This document shows positions 8,173 to 14,272 of a stretch of DNA of 18,312 nt, piece after piece. Numbering within the stretch: the stretch's first letter is position 1; every line of letters starts with the position of its first letter. The notes beneath the pieces were generated by a model. That model saw only the letters and a program-made list of their open reading frames with translations, had not been told where the DNA came from and ran no database searches. A program made the position numbers and the translations under genes. Source of the DNA: Acidaminococcus sp050873445 (GTDB lineage: Bacteria; Bacillota; Negativicutes; Acidaminococcales; Acidaminococcaceae); contig NZ_JBNMIU010000048.1 of NCBI RefSeq assembly GCF_050873445.1, positions 1 to 18,312 on the forward strand, read 5' to 3'.

Positions 8173-8460
8173 AAATGCTACGAAGAGAAAGAGTAAGCCT
8201 GTGGAACCTTCCAGAGAGCGTCCGGATGGTGAAAGGACGCAAGGGGAAAGAAGCTGAACTGGTCTCTGAGCAGCCATCTGAAAGCCTGACCAGGGAAAAG
8301 TAGGATGAGCCGGAAACCTGACCGTTATCAGACAGGAGGATATCGGCCGGAAAAGGTCCGTATCTGATGAAGCGCATCCGGCAGCAGCCAGATGAAGAAG
8401 AGTGGTACCGCGAAACAAGCCCTTTCGTCTCTTACAAAGAGAGGAAAGGGCTTTACTTTA
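8173..8460 (+). promoter_or_regulatory. T-box riboswitch leader, probable UGG (tryptophan) specifier
   Basis: Senses uncharged tRNA and prevents termination upstream of the permease gene. Stem I is complete. TGCT (8176-8179) pairs with AGCA (8269-8272) at the base, with a K-turn-like ACGA junction above it. AGAGA (8184-8188) then pairs with TCTCT (8263-8267). The specifier loop has AGTA (8192-8195) opposite GAA (8256-8258), closed by AGC/GCT. AGAGAG (8213-8218) and the distal hairpin GCGTCC/GGACGC with a GGTGAAA-containing loop follow. After GAA-C the codon is TGG (8260-8262). The T-box motif AGAGTGGTACCGCG is at 8399-8412. AAGAG (8398-8402) pairs with CTCTT (8429-8433) in the antiterminator. 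The competing terminator uses arms 8417-8433 and 8437-8453. If the codon directly followed GAA it would be CTG (Leu). Confidence 0.93.
8417..8460 (+). terminator. Regulated terminator of the T-box leader
   Basis: AAGCCCTTTC (8417-8426) pairs with GAAAGGGCTT (8444-8453), extended by CTCTT/AAGAG around a 3-base loop. A modest T-rich tail (TTTACTTTATATT) follows. Its 5' arm includes the CTCTT that the antiterminator needs, so the two structures exclude each other. Confidence 0.85.
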
Positions 8461-8479
8461 TATTCTGGAGGAATTCAGT

Positions 8480-9712
8480 ATGATGCAGATCGGTTCACTG
8501 ATTTTATTGCTTTTCGTCATTTTCCTGGGGATGATCACCAGGAAAAATGTGGGGATCATCGGCTTTTTGGCTGCCTATGTGTACGGGACCTTTGTCACAG
8601 GCATGAAAGCCAAGGACATTTATGCGGGCGGTTTTCCCACCACAGTATTTTTCCTGATCATGGCTTCCACCTTCTTGTTCGGGATCGCCAACCATAATGG
8701 CACGTCAACGGTGCTGGCCCGGAATGTATCCTTTCTTTCCCGGGGCAACAACAAACTGATCCCCTGGATGTTCTTTGCCGCAGCTGCCATTCTGGCCGGT
8801 GTGGGCGGTTCCATGCTGATCTTGGTAGTGATCATGCCCATTGCCTACCATACCTGCCTGAACCGGCAGCTGGATGTGACCATGACTTCCATTATCGTCC
8901 TGGCGGGCGGTATGATCGGCGGCCTGTCTCCCATTACCCTGAACGGGATTGTGGCCAATACACTGGCTGCCCAGAACGGAGTGGACAACTACATGCCCAT
9001 CTGGGGTGCGTATTCTCTGTCCATTTTTACGATGGCACTGATCGCTTATGTGGTGTTCAAGGGATGGAAAGTCCCCAATACAGAACCGGACAGGGAGTTT
9101 ACGCCTTTTAACCGGGCCCAGGTGGTTACGCTGATTGCCATTGTGCTGGTCTGCCTGGCTACCATTTTCTTCAAACAGAACATCGGCCTGGTATGCATGG
9201 CCTTTGCCGCTGTCCTGATCCTGCTGGGCTACTGTGATCAGAAGGTGGCCATTGCGGCAATTCCCTGGGGGACCCTGGTGCTGATCACCGGTATGAGCAT
9301 GCTGCTCCATGTGGTGGATAAATCCGGCGGGATTACGTATCTGACTTCCATGCTTTCCAAAGTCATCACTCCGGCTACGATGCAGCCCATCATGATTCTG
9401 CTGGGCGGACTGATGGGGGCTGTGTCCAGCGGCACAGGTGTGGTCATGCCCACCCTGATCCCGCTGGCTGCCAAACTGGCTGCGGCCAACCCGGACCTGG
9501 ATGCTGCGGCTCTGATGCTGGGCGTCATCGTGGGGACCAACGGGGTGGTCCTGAGCCCGTTCTCTACAGTAGGGGCTCTGGCCTGCGGCTGCGCACCGGA
9601 AGGTGTGGATGTGAACAGGCTTTACAAGAACCTGCTGCTTACCGCGATCCTGTTCATCCTGTCTGCTTTTGTGGTCTCCTATCTGGGAATTTATACAAAA
9701 CTTTTCCTGTAA
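8480..9712 (+). CDS. MatC/SLC13-type permease under T-box control (410 aa)
   Basis: Predicted inner-membrane transporter of the ion-transporter superfamily. The N-terminus (GMITRKNVGIIGFLAAYVYGTF, then TVFFLIMASTFLFGIANHNGT near residues 60-80) resembles the MatC N-terminal domain of proposed dicarboxylate/malonate carriers. Two similar halves can be seen, each with a glycine-rich reentrant-like segment: GGMIGGLSPITLNGIVANT near 150-168 and LGVIVGTNGVVLSPFSTVG near 350-370. About 11 hydrophobic segments are visible. I start at the ATG at 8480 because GGAGG lies 8 bases upstream; the open frame further upstream is T-box RNA, not protein. The family name suggests a dicarboxylate, but the T-box suggests an amino acid or precursor, possibly tryptophan. 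The substrate is therefore open. It is monocistronic and ends at the hairpin at 9753-9795. Confidence 0.85.
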   Translation: MMQIGSLILLLFVIFLGMITRKNVGIIGFLAAYVYGTFVTGMKAKDIYAGGFPTTVFFLIMASTFLFGIANHNGTSTVLARNVSFLSRGNNKLIPWMFFAAAAILAGVGGSMLILVVIMPIAYHTCLNRQLDVTMTSIIVLAGGMIGGLSPITLNGIVANTLAAQNGVDNYMPIWGAYSLSIFTMALIAYVVFKGWKVPNTEPDREFTPFNRAQVVTLIAIVLVCLATIFFKQNIGLVCMAFAAVLILLGYCDQKVAIAAIPWGTLVLITGMSMLLHVVDKSGGITYLTSMLSKVITPATMQPIMILLGGLMGAVSSGTGVVMPTLIPLAAKLAAANPDLDAAALMLGVIVGTNGVVLSPFSTVGALACGCAPEGVDVNRLYKNLLLTAILFILSAFVVSYLGIYTKLFL

Positions 9713-9752
9713 TATATTGGTAGGAATTTGATATTGCGTGAATAAATGTAAA

Positions 9753-9795
9753 GAAAACGAGGGTATGAAAAATGTTTTTTCATACCCTCGTTTTC
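9753..9795. terminator. Bidirectional terminator, perfect 20-bp stem
   Basis: Arms 9753-9772 and 9776-9795 are perfectly complementary over 20 bp with a 3-base loop (TGT), and they carry A- and T-runs at the loop end and outer end. It serves the permease gene on the plus strand and overlaps the last two bases of the stop codon of the leftward small gene. It can therefore end transcripts from both sides. Confidence 0.88.
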
Positions 9796-9979
9796 ATTCA
9801 TAATGATTCAGGATGTTCCGTACTCGTTCTTTTTTCGTCTTGGGAATCTTCCATTCATAATTTCGGAAGTTGTTTTCCTTGTGATCGGTGGAGTAATCGG
9901 CGTAATCGAAATCGTAATCCCGTTCGTAGCTGCGGTTGTAATCGCCGTGGCCATCGTCCAGCTGCCAAATATTTTCCAT
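9794..9979 (-). CDS. Small acidic, tyrosine-rich protein of unknown function (61 aa)
   Basis: I do not recognise this protein. Support for it being real is a strong ribosome site (AAGGAAGG, about 6 bases upstream of the ATG at 9977-9979) and a terminator directly at its stop codon. The sequence starts MENIWQLDDG and has a run rich in Asp and Tyr (RSYERDYDFDYADYSTD, near residues 15-31). It ends with a basic, helix-like tail (KIPKTKKERVRNIL, near 44-57). There is no signal peptide, membrane segment or cysteine. The longer frame beginning at 10015 has no ribosome site. The charge split, acidic first and basic last, suggests a soluble protein that may bind a partner; nothing more can be claimed. 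Confidence 0.6.
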   Translation of the reverse strand: MENIWQLDDGHGDYNRSYERDYDFDYADYSTDHKENNFRNYEWKIPKTKKERVRNILNHYE

Positions 9980-10073
9980 AGGTACCCTTCCTTTCGTTTG
10001 CAAAAAACAGGACAAAACCTCTCCAAACAGGCAGAGACAGGTTCTTTTACTGGTAATTTCCTCCTAAACAGTG

Positions 10074-10079
10074 TACAAT
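10074..10079 (+). promoter_or_regulatory. Possible -10 box of the FAH-family gene
   Basis: TACAAT lies 58 bases upstream of the start codon. The -35 position (near 10051) reads TGGTAA, a poor match. A hairpin at 10016-10043 (AACCT-CTC pairing with GAG-AGGTT, two bases bulged) lies just upstream, between this gene and the divergent small gene. Confidence 0.35.
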
Positions 10080-10137
10080 AACTACAGAATAAGTCAAGAC
10101 ACCACGGCAGTGGGACTGAATTAGGGGAGTGGAAACC

Positions 10138-10998
10138 ATGAAAATCGTAACGTATGCATACGATCAGGATGTACAGGTAGGCGTAATTTCCGATGATGGC
10201 AGGTACGTCTATCCGGCCAATAAATATTCCAATATGTACGAACTGATCCAGGAAAGCAACTTTGAAGAACTGCTGAGCATCAACCGGATGGCGCTGGGCG
10301 GCGTGCCGTTGGATCAGGTCAAAATCCTGGCTCCCCTGACACATCCCCGCAACGACATCATCTGCCTGGGGATCAACTACAAGTCCCATGATGAGGAACT
10401 GCCGGATGACTATGTGCCGGAAAAAATCGTGCAGCGCCAGGTACCGGTATACTTCTCCAAGCGGGTGGACCGGGCTACGGATCCGGATGGGATCATCGAC
10501 GGCCATTTTGATGTAGTGAAGGAACTGGACTACGAATGCGAACTAGCCGTGATCATCGGCAGGGAAGCCAGGAATGTGGAAGAAAAAGACGCCGGGGACT
10601 ACGTGTTCGGCTACACCATCATCAATGATGTGACGGCCCGTGACGTGCAGGTAGCCCATAAACAATGGTACTTCGGAAAGAGTCTGGATACTTTTGCTCC
10701 CATGGGGCCTTTCATCGTGACAGCAGATGAATTCCCGTTCCCGCCGGCACTGCACCTGACCTGCAAGGTGAATGGCCAGCTGCGGCAGGACAGCAATACC
10801 AAATATCTGGTACATGGTATCCCGTACATCATCAGCGAACTGTCCAAGGGCATGACGTTGCGGGCGGGTACCATCATCGCTACGGGTACTCCGGCCGGTA
10901 CGGGCATCGGCATGAACCCGCCCCGGTTCCTGAAGAGCGGGGACGTGGTGGAATGCAGCATCGAAGGCATCGGGACACTGCGGAATGTGGTGAAATGA
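10138..10998 (+). CDS. Fumarylacetoacetate hydrolase (FAH) family protein (286 aa)
   Basis: Metal-dependent enzyme of the FAH superfamily, whose members cleave or decarboxylate beta-keto acids or act as hydratases or isomerases in aromatic and organic-acid catabolism. The N-terminal small domain (residues 1-70) leads to the motif LGINYKSHDEE (77-87). The metal ligands appear as Glu133 and Glu135 in YECELAVIIG and Asp164 in NDVTARD. KSLDTFAPMGPFIV (181-194) and GTPAGTGIGMNPP near 255-267 complete the family pattern. The start is the ATG at 10138, eight bases after AGGGGAG; the in-frame GTG at 10129 overlaps that site. It stands alone with its own terminator, so context does not reveal the substrate. 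The family is often annotated as 2-hydroxyhepta-2,4-diene-1,7-dioate isomerase, which is only a label here. Confidence 0.93.
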   Translation: MKIVTYAYDQDVQVGVISDDGRYVYPANKYSNMYELIQESNFEELLSINRMALGGVPLDQVKILAPLTHPRNDIICLGINYKSHDEELPDDYVPEKIVQRQVPVYFSKRVDRATDPDGIIDGHFDVVKELDYECELAVIIGREARNVEEKDAGDYVFGYTIINDVTARDVQVAHKQWYFGKSLDTFAPMGPFIVTADEFPFPPALHLTCKVNGQLRQDSNTKYLVHGIPYIISELSKGMTLRAGTIIATGTPAGTGIGMNPPRFLKSGDVVECSIEGIGTLRNVVK

Positions 10999-11032
10999 GA
11001 GTTTTCGGCCAGAGACGACTGACAAGCAAAAG

Positions 11033-11069
11033 GGAGCTGTGAAGGATTTCTTCACAGCTCCTGATTTTT
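11033..11069 (+). terminator. Intrinsic terminator after the FAH-family gene
   Basis: GGAGCTGTGAAG (11033-11044) pairs perfectly with CTTCACAGCTCC (11050-11061) around a 5-base loop, followed by TGATTTTT. Confidence 0.9.
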
Positions 11070-11094
11070 GTGCAGCCGGAGATTTGAAACTGAA

Positions 11095-11125
11095 TAAAAA
11101 AGGCTGCCGCCGCAGCGACAACCTT
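11095..11125 (-). terminator. Intrinsic terminator after tRNA-Val
   Basis: On the minus strand an 11-bp stem (11100-11125, two or three G-T pairs, 4-base loop) is followed by a run of T. It begins 7 bases past the CCA end of the tRNA. Confidence 0.85.
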
Positions 11126-11131
11126 TCAATC

Positions 11132-11208
11132 TGGTGGAACTAACTGGACTCGAACCAGTGACCCCCACGATGTCAACGTGATACTCTAACCATCTGAGCT
11201 ATAGTTCC
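11132..11208 (-). tRNA. tRNA-Val, anticodon GAC
   Basis: The minus strand reads GGAACTA (acceptor), TA, GCTCAG with a normal D-arm, then an anticodon stem CACG/CGTG around the loop TTGACAT. This gives anticodon GAC, which decodes GUC/GUU valine codons. The T-arm holds GGTTCGAGTCC. The acceptor closes with TAGTTCC, discriminator A and an encoded CCA at 11132-11134. Total length is 77 bases. It is a single tRNA gene transcribed away from phoH. Confidence 0.97.
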
Positions 11209-11223
11209 ATAAGCAACAAAATT

Positions 11224-11253
11224 ATTTTACCCGAAAAAGGGGTCTGCTGTCAA
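11224..11253 (-). promoter_or_regulatory. Promoter of tRNA-Val
   Basis: On the minus strand a perfect -35 TTGACA (11248-11253) and -10 TAAAAT (11224-11229) are spaced by 18 bases. The start would lie near 11216, just ahead of the tRNA 5' end at 11208. Confidence 0.85.
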
Positions 11254-11288
11254 TAGGGTTTCCTGTTTCTTTTTTTTCTGGGAAACGA

Positions 11289-11294
11289 TATAAT
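11289..11294 (+). promoter_or_regulatory. -10 box of the phoH cluster promoter
   Basis: A perfect TATAAT lies 59 bases upstream of the phoH start. The matching -35 position (near 11266) is T-rich (TTTCTT) and weak. It is back to back with the tRNA-Val promoter, within about 40 bases. Confidence 0.6.
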
Positions 11295-11352
11295 AGATAT
11301 ATTAGTCAACTTATGGAAACAGGGAGTTGAAAACAGGTAGGAGGAATGGAGT

Positions 11353-12360
11353 TTGCCTGAAGTGACGGAAAAACGGTTTACCTTCCGGGACCCACGGGAG
11401 ATGGTGGCGGTCCTGGGAGAAAATGATGAATATCTGCGGCAGATGCAGCAGGTGCTGGGATGCCGGCTGATTCCCCGGGGAAACGAGCTCATCGCCCAGG
11501 GCAGTGAGCAGGATACGGAACTGGCGGGGAAACTGGTCCAGGAACTGCTGTACCTGTACCGCCAGGGACTGCCCATTACCGGGCATGATGTGAAGTACAG
11601 CATGGAACTGGTGCTGAAAGGCCAGGAAGAACAGCTGCACAGGATGTTTACCGATACGGTGCTGACTACGGTGCGGGGGCGCCAGGTGAAGGCCAAGACG
11701 CTGGGCCAGCTCCAGTATCTGAAGACCATCGCCCGGAATGATATTACCATCGCCATTGGACCGGCCGGCACGGGCAAGACCTATCTGGCAGTGGCCATGG
11801 CCGTAAAAGCCCTGAAAAATAAGGAAGTGGAACGGATCATCCTGACCCGGCCTGCGGTGGAAGCGGGCGAGAAACTGGGCTTTTTGCCCGGGGATCTGCA
11901 GGAAAAGGTGGATCCGTACCTGCGGCCGCTGTACGATGCCCTGTACGAAATGCTGGGCATGGAGGTATTCCAGAAGAACCTGCAGCGGGGCATCATCGAA
12001 GTGGCACCCCTGGCCTATATGCGGGGCCGTACTCTGAACGATGCCTTCATCATCCTGGACGAGGCCCAGAATACCACGGCGGAACAGATGCGCATGGCGC
12101 TCACCCGGTTCGGCTTCGGCTCCAAGCTGGTGGTCACCGGGGATGCAACCCAGGTGGACCTGCCCAGCGGAAGGCAGTCGGGACTGGTGAATGCGTCCCA
12201 TGTACTGCGGGATGTGCCGGGCATCGGCATCGTCCATTTCAATGAGCATGATGTGGTGCGGCACGAAATCGTGGGGGCCATCATCAAGGCCTACGAAAAG
12301 TATGATAACGCCCGGAAGGAACGGAGACGGGCGGCTGACCATCAAGGAGAAGAACAATGA
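11353..12360 (+). CDS. phoH: PhoH-family ATPase, YbeZ type (335 aa, TTG start)
   Basis: Cytoplasmic ATPase of the PhoH/YbeZ family, linked to RNA metabolism and ribosome maturation together with YbeY. An N-terminal nucleic-acid-binding-like region (1-120) precedes Walker A GPAGTGKT (136-143) and LTRPAVEAGEKLGFLPGDLQEK (164-185). Walker B FIILDEAQN (232-240) and TGDATQVDLP follow. Length is normal. The start is a TTG, chosen because AGGAGG ends 8 bases before it. The nearby ATG at 11346 is out of frame and stops after four codons. The stop overlaps the ybeY start by 4 bases (ATGA), so the two are translationally coupled. Confidence 0.95.
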   Translation: MPEVTEKRFTFRDPREMVAVLGENDEYLRQMQQVLGCRLIPRGNELIAQGSEQDTELAGKLVQELLYLYRQGLPITGHDVKYSMELVLKGQEEQLHRMFTDTVLTTVRGRQVKAKTLGQLQYLKTIARNDITIAIGPAGTGKTYLAVAMAVKALKNKEVERIILTRPAVEAGEKLGFLPGDLQEKVDPYLRPLYDALYEMLGMEVFQKNLQRGIIEVAPLAYMRGRTLNDAFIILDEAQNTTAEQMRMALTRFGFGSKLVVTGDATQVDLPSGRQSGLVNASHVLRDVPGIGIVHFNEHDVVRHEIVGAIIKAYEKYDNARKERRRAADHQGEEQ

Positions 12361-12839
12361 TCGTAACACTGGAAAACAACCAGGAGAAAATTGTCATTCC
12401 GGAAGAACTGGAAGCGACGCTGAAAAAGGCCATGGACATTGTGGCCCAGAAGGAAAACCTGACGGACAACACGGAAGTGGACATCACCATCGTGGACAAC
12501 GATGAAATCCACACCCTGAACCGGGACTACCGGGGCATCGACCGGCCCACGGACGTGCTGAGTTTTGCCCTGGACGAAGGAGATGAGGAACCGGAAGTGG
12601 ATGACGGGGAAGCCGAACATCTGCTGGGGGATGTGATCATCTCCGCTCCCAGGGCGGTGGAGCAGGGCGAGGAATTCGGTCACGGGCTCACCCGGGAGAT
12701 GACGTACCTGGCGGTACACGGCATGCTGCACCTGCTGGGGTATGACCATATGGTAGAAGCAGATAAAAAAGTCATGCGGGCCCGGGAAGAGGAAATCCTG
12801 CGTGAACTGGATCTGGCGGAAGAAAGGTACGGAGGCTGA
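12357..12839 (+). CDS. ybeY: Endoribonuclease/rRNA maturation factor YbeY (160 aa)
   Basis: Zinc-dependent RNase involved in 3'-end processing of 16S rRNA and 70S ribosome quality control. The diagnostic motif HGMLHLLGYDH holds the three zinc-binding histidines (121, 125 and 131). NRDYRGIDRPTDVLSF near 55-70 and GDVIIS near 91-96 are the other family signatures. The length is typical. The gene overlaps phoH by 4 bases and is followed directly by cdd. In many relatives dgkA lies between ybeY and cdd; it is absent here. Confidence 0.97.
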   Translation: MIVTLENNQEKIVIPEELEATLKKAMDIVAQKENLTDNTEVDITIVDNDEIHTLNRDYRGIDRPTDVLSFALDEGDEEPEVDDGEAEHLLGDVIISAPRAVEQGEEFGHGLTREMTYLAVHGMLHLLGYDHMVEADKKVMRAREEEILRELDLAEERYGG

Positions 12840-12840
12840 C

Positions 12841-13215
12841 ATGGACCGGGCACTGTTCGAAGCGGCGGTGAAGGCCCGCCAGTACAGTTACAGCCCCTAT
12901 TCCCATTTTGCGGTGGGGGCGGCCGTGCGGGCCAGGGACGGCCGGATCTTCACCGGCTGCAACATCGAGAACGCTTCCTATGGCCTGTGTAACTGTGCAG
13001 AACGGTGCGCTATCTTTGCGGCAGTGAAGGAAGGGGTGCGGGAATTTACGGCCCTGTGCGTCACCGCGGATACCCCGCAGCCGGTTTCCCCCTGCGGGGC
13101 CTGCCGGCAGGTGATGGCGGAATTTTCCATCCCGGTGGTGTACCTGACCAATCTGAAAGGCGACTGCAGGGAAACGACAGCGGCGGAACTGCTGCCCGAC
13201 AGCTTTGCGTTATAA
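12841..13215 (+). CDS. cdd: Cytidine deaminase (124 aa)
   Basis: Converts cytidine and deoxycytidine to uridine and deoxyuridine in pyrimidine salvage. The short tetrameric form is recognised by SPYSHFAVGAAV (18-29), the ribose-binding CNIENASYG (40-48), the catalytic CAE (52-54, Glu54 as proton shuttle) and PCGACRQV (84-91). The zinc ligands are Cys52, Cys85 and Cys88. The ATG at 12841 is one base after the ybeY stop, and GGAGG within the end of ybeY is its ribosome site. It belongs to the phoH cluster. Confidence 0.96.
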   Translation: MDRALFEAAVKARQYSYSPYSHFAVGAAVRARDGRIFTGCNIENASYGLCNCAERCAIFAAVKEGVREFTALCVTADTPQPVSPCGACRQVMAEFSIPVVYLTNLKGDCRETTAAELLPDSFAL

Positions 13216-13230
13216 AAGAAAGGAATTTGT

Positions 13231-14157
13231 ATGGAACAGCAAGAACAGAAACGGCACCGCTCCGGCTTTGTGGCCGTGGTGGGGCGTCCCAATGCAGGCA
13301 AGAGCACCCTGGTGAACCAGCTGGTGGGGGAAAAGGTGGCCATCATCTCTGACCGGCCCCAGACGACCCGGAACCGGATCCTGAGCATCCTGAGCACGGA
13401 GACGGCCCAGATGGTCTTCCTGGATACCCCCGGCCTGCATAAACCCCAGGACAAACTGGGGGAACACATGGTCCAGGCGGCGGTGAATGCCATCAAAGAG
13501 GTGGATGTGGTCCTGTTCGTAGTGGATGCTTCGGAAAAACGGGGCAAGGGCGAACAGGTGATCCTGGAGCGGCTGAAGGAAGAATGCAGTGCCCCGGTGA
13601 TCCTGGTGCTGAACAAGATCGACCAGATTGTCAGTAAAGAGAGCCTGCTGCCCATCATCGCCCATTTCCAGAAGGAATATCCCTTCCACAGCATTCTCAC
13701 TTTGTCGGCTCTGGCCGATGAGGATTTCACGCCTCTCCTGCAGGAAATCGAAGCCTGCCTGCCGGCAGGACCGGATTTCTATCCGGAGGATATGTACACG
13801 GACCAGCCGGAACGGGTGATGGCGGCGGAAATCATCCGGGAGAAGATCCTGCAGCTGACAAGGGACGAAGTACCCCATGCGGTGGCGGTGCAGGTGCAGG
13901 AAATGAAGACCCGGCCCAACGACATGGTATACGTACGGGCGGATATTTACGTGGAGCGGGATTCCCAGAAGGCCATCTTGATCGGGGCCAGGGGGAAGAT
14001 GCTGAAGGAAATCAGCCAGCGGGCCCGGAAGGATATCGAGGACTTGATCGGCAACCGGGTGTATCTGGAACTGTGGGTGAAGGTACGGCCCAAATGGCGG
14101 GAAAAAGAGGGCGACCTGAAACGCCTGGGCCTGGCCAATGACCGGCCGCAATATTGA
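13231..14157 (+). CDS. era: GTPase Era (308 aa)
   Basis: Essential GTPase that binds 16S rRNA near its 3' end and supports 30S assembly and cell-cycle control. The N-terminal GTPase domain shows G1 GRPNAGKST (18-26), a G2 threonine region near RPQTTRNRI, G3 DTPGLHKP (near 69-76) and G4 NKID near 129. The C-terminal KH domain is recognised from DMVYVRADIYVERDSQKAIL and GKMLKEI to ELWVKVRPKWR. Length and order are typical. AAAGGAA lies about 7 bases upstream of the ATG. Being next to YbeY and PhoH fits a shared role in 16S rRNA maturation. Confidence 0.97.
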   Translation: MEQQEQKRHRSGFVAVVGRPNAGKSTLVNQLVGEKVAIISDRPQTTRNRILSILSTETAQMVFLDTPGLHKPQDKLGEHMVQAAVNAIKEVDVVLFVVDASEKRGKGEQVILERLKEECSAPVILVLNKIDQIVSKESLLPIIAHFQKEYPFHSILTLSALADEDFTPLLQEIEACLPAGPDFYPEDMYTDQPERVMAAEIIREKILQLTRDEVPHAVAVQVQEMKTRPNDMVYVRADIYVERDSQKAILIGARGKMLKEISQRARKDIEDLIGNRVYLELWVKVRPKWREKEGDLKRLGLANDRPQY

Positions 14158-14183
14158 CCAGGATCGGTTCCAGCGTGTATAAT
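14154..14183 (+). promoter_or_regulatory. Internal promoter upstream of the CorC/YbeX-like gene
   Basis: TTGACC (14154-14159, overlapping the era stop codon) and a perfect TATAAT (14178-14183) are spaced by 18 bases. It would let the corC-recO half of the cluster be transcribed independently of phoH-era. Confidence 0.65.
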
Positions 14184-14272
14184 AAAAAAGTATATCTGTT
14201 TTCAATGATTTTGTATGGAACAATCCAAAGGAGAGATGACTTATAGACGCAGGACCGGCGCTTGGCCGCCTA

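Noticed and set aside
7997..8257. Rightward 86-codon frame upstream of the permease
   Set aside because: No ribosome site, and its second half is the Stem I region of the T-box RNA.
8402..8479. N-terminal extension of the MatC-like permease
   Set aside because: The extra 26 codons are the T-box motif and terminator; the ribosome site GGAGG supports the ATG at 8480.
11311..12369. Leftward 352-codon frame opposite phoH
   Set aside because: Antisense shadow with His/Gln-rich composition; phoH has complete motifs and a ribosome site.
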